Part shown: positions 7,620-13,341 of the stretch, one piece after another
Numbering within the stretch: the stretch's first letter is position 1
How the letters are laid out: each line of letters opens with the position of its first letter
NCBI GenBank assembly: GCA_964614525.1
Contig: CAZTPA010000067.1
Span: forward strand, 1 to 13,341
Direction of reading: 5' to 3'
From: PWND01 sp964614525
GTDB lineage: Bacteria; Bacteroidota; Bacteroidia; Bacteroidales; UBA7960
Length of the DNA: 13,341 nucleotides
Notes under the pieces: model-generated
Databases searched by the model: none
The model's input: the letters and a program-made list of their open reading frames with translations, nothing else
Told to the model about the DNA's origin: nothing
Made by a program: the position numbers and the translations under genes

Positions 7620-9134
7620 CTATTTATTTTCTTCTGTTTCTTTAAGAATTTTCTTGCCTTTTTCTATAGCCTCATCAATAGTTCCCACGAGGTTAAAAGC
7701 TGCTTCGGGGTACTGATCCACCTCACCGTTGAGAATCATTTGAAATCCTCTGATTGTTTCTTCAATAGGCACAAAAGTTCCTTGCAAACCGGTATATTGT
7801 TCAGCAACAAAGAAAGGCTGAGATAAAAATCTCTGGGCTCTTCTAGCGCGATGTACAACCTGTTTGTCTTCCTCTGAAAGCTCGTCCATACCAAGGATTG
7901 CAATAATATCCTGAAGTTCTTTATATCTTTGGAGAAGCATTTTCACGTCTTTTGCAACAGTGTAATGTTCCTCACCCACAACAGAAGGTTCAAGGATTCT
8001 GGATGTTGAATCTAAAGGATCCACAGCAGGATAAATTCCTAATTCAAATATTTTTCTACTAAGTACTGTTGTTGCATCAAGGTGAGAAAAAGTAGTTGCC
8101 GGAGCCGGGTCTGTAAGGTCATCTGCGGGGACATAAACTGCTTGTACCGAAGTAATGGAGCCTCTTTTTGTAGAAGTAATTCTTTCCTGCATAATTCCCA
8201 TTTCTGTTGCCAGGGTTGGTTGGTAACCCACAGCAGAAGGCATACGGCCGAGCAGCGCTGAAACTTCGGAGCCCGCCTGTGTAAACCGGAAAATATTATC
8301 CATAAAGAAAAGAATATCAGAACCTGAGGTTTCATCTTCACCATCTCTGAAATACTCAGCAACTGCAAGACCTGAAAGAGCAACTCTGGCGCGAGCTCCC
8401 GGAGGTTCGTTCATTTGCCCGAAAACCAATGTTGCCTGTGAAGTTGCAAGTGCTTTTTTGTCAACTTTAGACAAGTCCCATTCACCTTCATGAATAGATT
8501 TTATAAATTCATCGCCATATTTAACAACTCCGGATTCTATCATTTCTCTTAGCAGGTCATTACCTTCACGTGTGCGTTCACCAACGCCGGCAAAAACAGA
8601 TGTTCCCTGGTATCCTTTCGCAATATTATTAATAAGCTCCATGATAAGAACCGTTTTCCCAACACCGGCACCACCAAAAAGCCCGATTTTACCTCCTTTG
8701 GGATATGTTGCAAGTAAATCTATAACTTTAATTCCTGTATAAAGAATTTCTACTTCTGTCTTTAGTGTATCGTATTTGGGAGATTCGCGATGTATAGAAT
8801 ATCTTTTTTTAGACTTTACATCTTCCATACCATCGATAGGTTGTCCGACAACATTAAAAAGCCGACCTCTAATTTCTTCAGAGGCAGGCATTGTGATTGG
8901 ACCATTAAGAGAAACCACTTCCATTCCTCTTGACAAACCATCGGTAGAGTCCATGGCTATGGTTCGAATTGTATCTTCTCCTTTATGTTGTTGACATTCC
9001 AAAACGATTTTATGTCCGTGTTCATTTGTTACTTCCAAAGCATCATAAATGTTTGGAAGTTTACTGGTGTTGTCAAATGAAACATCCACAACCGGACCAA
9101 TTACCTGAGAAATTTTCCCTGTTATTCTTTCCAT
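7620..9134 (-). CDS. atpD: ATP synthase F1 beta subunit
   Basis: This 504-residue catalytic subunit of F1 synthesises ATP from ADP and phosphate using the rotary motor. The Walker A motif GGAGVGKT is at 154-161 and GERTREG at 185-191. The FFMDNIFRFTQAGSEVSALLGRMPSAVGYQPTLA block (Walker B and the catalytic-site loop) is complete. VYVPADDLTDPAPATTFSHLDATTVLSR follows, and the C-terminal helical domain contains IAILGMDELSEEDK, close to the DELSEED sequence. At about 500 residues it is somewhat longer than the 460-480 of proteobacterial homologues, in keeping with Bacteroidota. No other F1 or Fo genes besides atpC are in the window. The start at 9134 (MERITGKISQVIGPVVDV) is the conserved N-terminus. 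Confidence 0.99.
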   Translation of the reverse strand: MERITGKISQVIGPVVDVSFDNTSKLPNIYDALEVTNEHGHKIVLECQQHKGEDTIRTIAMDSTDGLSRGMEVVSLNGPITMPASEEIRGRLFNVVGQPIDGMEDVKSKKRYSIHRESPKYDTLKTEVEILYTGIKVIDLLATYPKGGKIGLFGGAGVGKTVLIMELINNIAKGYQGTSVFAGVGERTREGNDLLREMIESGVVKYGDEFIKSIHEGEWDLSKVDKKALATSQATLVFGQMNEPPGARARVALSGLAVAEYFRDGEDETSGSDILFFMDNIFRFTQAGSEVSALLGRMPSAVGYQPTLATEMGIMQERITSTKRGSITSVQAVYVPADDLTDPAPATTFSHLDATTVLSRKIFELGIYPAVDPLDSTSRILEPSVVGEEHYTVAKDVKMLLQRYKELQDIIAILGMDELSEEDKQVVHRARRAQRFLSQPFFVAEQYTGLQGTFVPIEETIRGFQMILNGEVDQYPEAAFNLVGTIDEAIEKGKKILKETEENK

Positions 9135-9446
9135 GAGGTATAAAATATTTGATATTTAGCACAAAAAAAGTAAGCAATTACATTACTTGCAAAAGCTAAA
9201 ATAAGCATTTTTAAAAATAAAAATGGCTTTTAAAAAAAATATTTACAAAATACTGATTTGGAAAATGTCTAAAACAAGATTACATAAGCTAAAATATAAG
9301 TTATTATCCATTTCATCATATTTTATCCATACTAATTTTACAAACACTTTTCTTTATAATTATAGAAGAATTAAGAACAGAACATTTTTGCGTATTTTTG
9401 CCCTAATAATTCATCTTTATGATGGTATTTCACAAATAATTTTGGT
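9135..9446. other. Divergent AT-rich intergenic region between atpD and the ribF-like gene
   Basis: This stretch should hold the promoters of two divergent transcripts. For the rightward genes a clean -7 element lies at 9393-9400. For atpD the nearest candidate is TAGCTTTTG on the minus strand (9190-9198), one base longer than the TAnnTTTG consensus. A small inverted repeat, AAGTAA/TTACTT, lies at 9168-9173 and 9183-9188. TTATCCAT occurs twice, at 9304 and 9323. A 75-codon open frame (9223-9450) has AT-driven composition and runs into the ribF-like gene, so I do not call it a gene. Confidence 0.6.
9393..9400 (+). promoter_or_regulatory. Bacteroidota-type -7 promoter element for the ribF-like/radical SAM pair
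   Basis: TATTTTTG matches the Bacteroidota primary sigma -7 consensus TAnnTTTG exactly. No convincing TTTG -33 box is seen 17-23 bp upstream. Transcription would begin near 9407, only about 12 bases before the tandem ATG codons at 9419-9424. Confidence 0.5.
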
Positions 9447-10346
9447 TTGAGCCTTTTATCAAAAGAACATAAAAACAATAAAACAATATTTCACACAATC
9501 CTTATTGGTGAGTTCCATTGTATTCACTCCTTTTTGCTTAATCTTATTAAAGAATACTCTCAAAATAATAAAGAGGTTTTGTTTTTTATAATAAACAAAT
9601 CAAAAAAAGCACAAAATTCAGTTTTATTAGATGAAAAGGAACAAAAGAAAGTATTAAACAGTTTTGGCTTTAATAATATAGAACACGGTACTCTTGGGGA
9701 GTGTGTTTCATATATCAGAAAATTAACGTCATGCTTGTCTACAGATGAATCGCTAAACATTATTTGTGAAGCCTATCAGGACGTGCAATTATTTTCAGAT
9801 ATTGCACAAACAAATGTACATTATAATGAGAAAATTGCTCAATACAGCAATAACATCAAAGAGTTTGTTGCCGAAGGATCTGTGGAAAAGGCAGCACAAG
9901 ATCTGGCCTATTATTATTTCATTTCGGGTAAAGTAATTAAAGGCAATAAAATTGGCAGAGAATTGGGATTTCCAACAGCAAATGTAAAAATTGACGACAT
10001 CTCAAAAATAATCCCGGCATTAGGTGTATATGTGGCTCTTACGAAAATTGAAAACAAATGGTACCAAGCCATGGTAAACATTGGTACAAGGCCAACACTA
10101 AATCTCAAAGATGTAAGCATTGAAGCTCATTTGTTTAGCTATGATGGTGATTTATATAATAAAAAAGCAGAAATACACCTTATATCTCATTTAAGGCCGG
10201 AAATGAAATTTTCAAACACTCAAGACTTGAGCGAGCAGTTGAAAAGGGACAAAAAAACTGCATTATCTTTATTTAATGAGAATTCTATTATGCCTGACCC
10301 TTCCGAAAAAATTGTTTTTACAAATCAAAGCGAAGAATTACAATGA
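9447..10346 (+). CDS. ribF: RibF-like protein: intact riboflavin kinase domain, degenerate FMN adenylyltransferase domain
   Basis: This 299-residue protein is laid out like bifunctional RibF. The C-terminal kinase half looks functional: GRELGFPTAN at 170-179 (ATP/riboflavin loop), NIGTRPT at 211-217, the probable catalytic Glu226 in IEAHL, then DLYNKKAEIHLISHLRPEMKF. It should convert riboflavin to FMN. The N-terminal half keeps the expected length and strands, but its nucleotidyltransferase signature GxFDGxHxGH reads GEFHCIHSFL (21-30). Asp, Gly, Gly and the second His are lost, and I find neither the SSTxIR motif nor the GxDFxFG-type loop. FAD synthesis by this protein is therefore unlikely. 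The only in-frame start after the upstream stop and before the domain is TTG at 9447; tandem ATGs at 9419 and 9422 are in another frame. Its stop overlaps the next gene's start (ATGA). Confidence 0.85.
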   Translation: MSLLSKEHKNNKTIFHTILIGEFHCIHSFLLNLIKEYSQNNKEVLFFIINKSKKAQNSVLLDEKEQKKVLNSFGFNNIEHGTLGECVSYIRKLTSCLSTDESLNIICEAYQDVQLFSDIAQTNVHYNEKIAQYSNNIKEFVAEGSVEKAAQDLAYYYFISGKVIKGNKIGRELGFPTANVKIDDISKIIPALGVYVALTKIENKWYQAMVNIGTRPTLNLKDVSIEAHLFSYDGDLYNKKAEIHLISHLRPEMKFSNTQDLSEQLKRDKKTALSLFNENSIMPDPSEKIVFTNQSEELQ

Positions 10347-11332
10347 TTCTTTCTTATAAATACTGGCTGTTTGATAAATTGCGATTGCTTGCAGTTCTTC
10401 ATCCTATGCGGGTTTTGAATTACATTTTTATATTTTTAGGATATTTCCTTTCCAAAATTTTAAAGAAACCAATAATAACAGCATATCCTTTTTCAATAAC
10501 ATTCGAGCTTTCATCTTTTTGTAATTTGCATTGCCCACAATGCTCCGTAGGGCGTGGTGAAACTATCAGAGAATCTCGCTTTATTGATAAATCATTTGTT
10601 TTTGATATTCTGAAAAGATTCAAAAAAAGGTCGTTTTACCTAAATCTTTACTTGCAGGGAGAGCCTCTGCTTAATAAGGATATACCAATGTTAGTTGCTA
10701 AGGCAAAGCAAGAAAAATACTATACATATGTATCAACAAACGGAACATTATTAACTAAGGAATTGTCTTTAAAGATTGTAAATTCAGGACTTGACAGATT
10801 GTTAATTTCGGTTGACGGAACAACACAGTTGAGCTATTCTTTTTACCGCCGGGGAGGCAAGCTTGAGCAGGTACTAGAGGGTGTGAAAAATATAATCGAA
10901 GCACGAAAAAACCTCAAAAAGAAAAATCCTGTTATTATAATGCAGTTTTTGGTAAACAAGCAAAACGAGGAAGAGATAAAAAACCTGCCGTCATTTGCTG
11001 CGCAGCACAATTTTGATGTTCTGGAAATAAAAAGTATGCAGGTATATGATAATAAAGCAGCATACTTGCCTCAGCAAAAAAAATTCAACCGTTATTATAA
11101 AAAGAAGAAATCCGTTAAAAACAAAGCTTGTTTTAGGTTATGGAGTCATTTGGTATTTACTTCTGACGGTGTAAATATTCCATGCTGCTATGATAAAATA
11201 CCAACATATGCTTTTGCTCCCCAGGTAAATTACGATTATAATAACTGGAAAAGTGCAGAGTTTCAAAAATTCAGAAAAGCGGTAATACGCAATCGTTCAA
11301 ATATTGATATTTGTAATAATTGCACAGAATAA
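10343..11332 (+). CDS. Radical SAM protein with SPASM-like C-terminal cysteine region
   Basis: This 329-residue protein carries the radical SAM [4Fe-4S] motif CNLHCPQC (Cys60, Cys64, Cys67), followed by LYLQGEPLLNKD (the GGEP-like motif) and VSTNGTLL, with LISVDG further on. The C-terminal part has Cys263 (CFRLW), SDGVNIPCC (Cys281, Cys282) and a terminal CNNC (Cys324, Cys327). This is a SPASM-like pattern able to hold one auxiliary cluster, with fewer cysteines than the seven-cysteine form. The protein ends two residues after the last cysteine. A hydrophobic stretch at about 25-39 might associate it with the membrane. Its ATG overlaps the RibF-like stop (ATGA), so translation is probably coupled. 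The substrate is unknown. No precursor peptide or transporter gene is next to it, which argues against a peptide-maturation cassette. Confidence 0.88.
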   Translation: MILSYKYWLFDKLRLLAVLHPMRVLNYIFIFLGYFLSKILKKPIITAYPFSITFELSSFCNLHCPQCSVGRGETIRESRFIDKSFVFDILKRFKKRSFYLNLYLQGEPLLNKDIPMLVAKAKQEKYYTYVSTNGTLLTKELSLKIVNSGLDRLLISVDGTTQLSYSFYRRGGKLEQVLEGVKNIIEARKNLKKKNPVIIMQFLVNKQNEEEIKNLPSFAAQHNFDVLEIKSMQVYDNKAAYLPQQKKFNRYYKKKKSVKNKACFRLWSHLVFTSDGVNIPCCYDKIPTYAFAPQVNYDYNNWKSAEFQKFRKAVIRNRSNIDICNNCTE

Positions 11333-11357
11333 ACTAAAAAAGGCCAGTCGATATTAT

Positions 11358-11921
11358 TTAGACAGTCATTATGTCTTTTTCCTTTTCCTCAACCATCTCA
11401 TCAACTTTACTGATATATTTGTTTGTAAGCTCTTGAATTTGTGTTTCAAAGCGCTTAACTAAGTCTTCGGGAACACCTTCTTTTTCAAGTTTTTTAGAAC
11501 TGTCAATCGCTTCTCTTCTAACATTTCTAATGCTAACTTTAGTGTTTTCCGCTTCACTTTTGGCGCGCTTTACAAATTCTTTTCTTCTTTCTTCGGTAAG
11601 AGGTGGCACCAATATTCTAATAATTGTGCCATCGTTTTGCGGATTGAAGCCCAGGTTGGCTGACATGATAGCTTTTTCAATAATTGGCAGCATACTTTTA
11701 TCCCAAGGTTGCACCACAATAGTCTTAGGATCCGGAGTATTAATATTTGCCGTTTGCGATAATTTTGTTAAAGTGCCGTAATAGTCAACTTTCACGCTTT
11801 CAAGCATTTGCGGATTAGCCTTGCCTGCCCTGATTTTAACAAACTCTCGTTCGAGGTGTTCAATAGCATTTCCCATTTTTTCTTCTGCTTCTTCAAAAAG
11901 AAAGTCTAAATCATCATTCAT
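11358..11921 (-). CDS. frr: Ribosome recycling factor
   Basis: This 187-residue protein is RRF, which works with EF-G to split post-termination ribosomes. The three-helix bundle with a beta/alpha/beta insert is evident. EHLEREFVKIRAGKANPQMLESVKVDYYGTLTKLSQTANI forms the first helix and the hinge. DGTIIRILVPPLTEERRKEFVKRAKSEAENTKVSIRNVRREA is the strongly conserved core. A C-terminal charged helix ends the protein. The length is standard (about 185). It lies 95 bp downstream of pyrH, the common pyrH-frr order, but has its own -7 element. It converges on the radical SAM gene with 25 bp between stops and no clear terminator. Confidence 0.98.
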   Translation of the reverse strand: MNDDLDFLFEEAEEKMGNAIEHLEREFVKIRAGKANPQMLESVKVDYYGTLTKLSQTANINTPDPKTIVVQPWDKSMLPIIEKAIMSANLGFNPQNDGTIIRILVPPLTEERRKEFVKRAKSEAENTKVSIRNVRREAIDSSKKLEKEGVPEDLVKRFETQIQELTNKYISKVDEMVEEKEKDIMTV

Positions 11922-11947
11922 AGCTAAGTTTTTTCGTTGGTTTTATA

Positions 11948-11955
11948 CAAATTTA
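11948..11955 (-). promoter_or_regulatory. -7 promoter element for frr
   Basis: On the minus strand this reads TAAATTTG, an exact TAnnTTTG match about 27 bases before the frr ATG. No matching -33 TTTG is evident. It suggests frr can be transcribed separately from pyrH. Confidence 0.45.
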
Positions 11956-12016
11956 AAACAATATTTAAAAAAGACATGTTTATATTCGAATTTTTTAATT
12001 ATTTCCGGCACAAAGA

Positions 12017-12739
12017 TTACTCGTTTTTAATGAGAGTTCCGGGGTTTTCACCTTTTACCAGAATCGAAGTAAGATTTCCTTTTTTATTAATATCAAAAAC
12101 TATAAGCGGTATATTATTTTCTTTGCACAGTGTAAAAGCTGTAAGATCCATTATTTTAAGATTCTTTTTATATGCTTCATCAAACGTCAGATTCACGAAC
12201 TTCTTAGCATCAGGATTTTTTTCAGGATCTTTATCATAAACTCCATCAACCCTTGTACCTTTTAAAATAAGATCAGCCTCAATTTCCACAGCCCTAAGTG
12301 CTGCAGCTGTATCGGTAGTAAAGAAAGGATTTCCGGTTCCACCAGCAATAATAACTATATGACCTTCCTGAAGTTTTTCCACAGCTTTATTTCTGCTCAT
12401 TCTCTCACAAATGGGATCAATTGCTATTCCTGATAATACAGAAGCTTCCAGGCCTTTTGATTTCAAAGCGGATTGCATGGCCAAACTGTTGATAACAGTT
12501 GCTAGCATACCCATATAATCACCCTGCACACGGTCAATTCCGGTGCCTGTTCCTTGCAGGCCTCTGAAAATATTTCCTCCACCCAATACTATGGCTATTT
12601 GCACTCCATGATGAGCTATTTCACTAATTTCATCAATATATAAATCTAATGCATCGCGATTTATTCCATAAGGAGAGCTGCCGGCTAAAGACTCACCGCT
12701 AAGTTTAATAAGAACTCTTTTATATTGCATAATGGACAT
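12017..12739 (-). CDS. pyrH: UMP kinase
   Basis: This 240-residue protein is bacterial UMP kinase of the amino acid kinase family, converting UMP to UDP in pyrimidine nucleotide synthesis. The N-terminal phosphate loop KLSGESL is at 12-18 and LGGGNIFRG at about 52-60. Further family blocks are DRVQGDYMGMLATVINSLAMQ, GGTGNPFFTTDTAAALRAVEI and LKGTRVDGVYDKDP. MDLTAFTLCKENNIPLIVFDI ends the fold. The length is standard. The start could be 12739 (MSIMQYKRVL) or 12730 (MQYKRVL); the second is nearer the usual family start. Together with frr it forms a nucleotide/translation pair seen across bacteria. The upstream region is unusual, with a long palindrome. Confidence 0.98.
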   Translation of the reverse strand: MSIMQYKRVLIKLSGESLAGSSPYGINRDALDLYIDEISEIAHHGVQIAIVLGGGNIFRGLQGTGTGIDRVQGDYMGMLATVINSLAMQSALKSKGLEASVLSGIAIDPICERMSRNKAVEKLQEGHIVIIAGGTGNPFFTTDTAAALRAVEIEADLILKGTRVDGVYDKDPEKNPDAKKFVNLTFDEAYKKNLKIMDLTAFTLCKENNIPLIVFDINKKGNLTSILVKGENPGTLIKNE

Positions 12740-12767
12740 TTTTTAATTGCTAAGAAGTTTCGAGCAA

Positions 12768-12775
12768 CAAATATA
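12768..12775 (-). promoter_or_regulatory. -7 promoter element for pyrH
   Basis: On the minus strand this reads TATATTTG, an exact TAnnTTTG match, 28 bases before the upstream pyrH ATG. A -33 TTTG is not visible at the usual distance. It lies between pyrH and the long palindrome, so transcription of pyrH need not cross that element. Confidence 0.55.
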
Positions 12776-12847
12776 AAACTAATGCTTATTTATTGCGCTA
12801 GTTTTTTTAAAAAATCGCAATTCCGGATATCAAATAGGGATAATCAT

Positions 12848-13240
12848 TATTTGATGCGCTGGGTATTTTTTATTTTTAATTTCGCGTAAAGCCGCAATCA
12901 ACAATTAACCTTGTTTAAATATAATTTTTTGATTTGGTTTTTTAGAATCATTTGCCTGCTTTATGTGATTTAAAAGCAAACCTTATTATTTTTTTTAAAC
13001 CTTAGTAGAAACCTTTCATCCCATCTTAACCAGTAACCTTATAAGATTATTAAAGATTTTTAATAGTGCTTTTTGAGAAATTCATTGAATTATTGAAGAA
13101 AATAAGGTAATAAGGTTTAAAATATACGATAGCAAAATATTCTACTAAGGTTGAAAAATTGATAAGGTTTTTAAAACTTGCAGTTTTAGTAGATTTTTTG
13201 CGCTTTTTACGTAGAATGTTTTCTTGTAGCGCATCAAATA
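12848..13240. repeat. Long imperfect palindrome with 13-bp terminal inverted repeats (foldback or MITE-like element)
   Basis: TATTTGATGCGCT at 12848-12860 is the exact reverse complement of 13228-13240. Inside, correctly nested, are further pairs. CGTAAAGCCGCAA (12885-12897) pairs imperfectly with 13198-13211. A 33-base block at 12978-13010 pairs with the 31-base block 13140-13170, including 13 perfect bases, AACCTTAGTAGAA. AACCTTAT (13035-13042) pairs with 13110-13117. The left arm is about 60 bases longer than the right. There is no convincing reading frame. The outer repeats begin and end in TA, which would suit a TA-targeting (IS630/mariner-like) element, but TA is self-complementary so this is not proof of a target duplication. 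It could instead be a structured regulatory region. It occupies most of the gene-free stretch 12740-13295. Confidence 0.7.
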
Positions 13241-13295
13241 CTTATCAGCAGCAAATATATACTTTAAGAAAGGATTATATAATTAAGGTATGGGC

Positions 13296-13324
13296 AAAAA
13301 AAAAGAGGCCATAAGGCCTCTTTT
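13296..13324 (-). terminator. Rho-independent terminator, strongest for minus-strand transcription
   Basis: AAAAGAGGCC (13301-13310), loop ATAA and GGCCTCTTTT (13315-13324) form a perfect 10-bp stem. Read on the minus strand the GC-rich core is followed by nine T residues, ideal for a gene entering from beyond the right edge. On the plus strand only four T follow, so it is weaker there. It would insulate pyrH from whatever lies upstream. Confidence 0.9.
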
Positions 13325-13341
13325 ATAATTTGATTTGCTTC

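Noticed and set aside
9223..9450. A 75-codon open frame in the atpD/ribF-like intergenic region
   Set aside because: Its composition is Lys/Ile/Phe/Tyr-rich as expected of AT-rich DNA, it has no recognisable motif, and it spans the -7 element and start region of the following gene.
11937..12239. Plus-strand 100-codon frame opposite pyrH and the pyrH-frr gap
   Set aside because: It is mostly antisense to conserved pyrH codons and has no motif or promoter of its own.
12840..13260. CRISPR array or tandem repeat at the right end
   Set aside because: The repeated words are short, in opposite orientations and irregularly spaced, which fits a palindrome and not direct repeats with uniform spacers.
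13323..13341. Possible C-terminal end of a minus-strand gene (reads KQIKL then stop)
   Set aside because: Only five codons are visible and the stop overlaps the terminator stem. A gene there is plausible because of the terminator, but it cannot be identified from this window.

Overview
The window looks like a chromosomal segment from a low-GC member of the Bacteroidota, probably in or near the Bacteroidales. Four things point there: TAnnTTTG-type -7 promoter elements just upstream of several genes, no clear Shine-Dalgarno sequences, an ECF sigma gene followed by a Bacteroidota-style anti-sigma-like membrane protein, and an ATP synthase epsilon subunit of only about 80 residues encoded next to atpD. 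Most genes are housekeeping. There is no prophage, CRISPR array, tRNA or rRNA that I can see.

Layout. Bases 29-1715 (+) hold an ECF sigma factor, its likely autoregulated promoter, and a probable single-pass anti-sigma factor whose cytoplasmic domain is duplicated. Bases 1683-7106 (-) form a co-directional run read right to left: recJ (recombination exonuclease), trpS (Trp-tRNA synthetase), a four-helix membrane protein of unknown function, hflX (ribosome-associated GTPase) and an LpxL/HtrB-type lipid A acyltransferase. The acyltransferase gene overlaps the anti-sigma gene tail-to-tail. Bases 7363-9134 (-) are atpD-atpC, apart from any other ATP synthase genes. A 312-bp AT-rich divergent region follows. 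Bases 9447-11332 (+) are a two-gene, translationally coupled pair: a RibF homologue with an intact riboflavin kinase domain but a ruined FMN adenylyltransferase domain, and a radical SAM/SPASM-type protein. Bases 11358-12739 (-) are frr and pyrH, each with its own good -7 element.

The right end (12740-13341) has no convincing gene. It holds a roughly 390-bp imperfect palindrome bounded by 13-bp perfect inverted repeats, with nested internal inverted repeats built on an AACCTTA word. It resembles a degenerate foldback or MITE-like element. A strong minus-strand terminator follows at 13296-13324.

The most unusual items are the catalytically degraded RibF with its irregular start and its coupling to the radical SAM gene, and the long palindrome upstream of pyrH. 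I do not see a defence or other obviously new multi-gene system.
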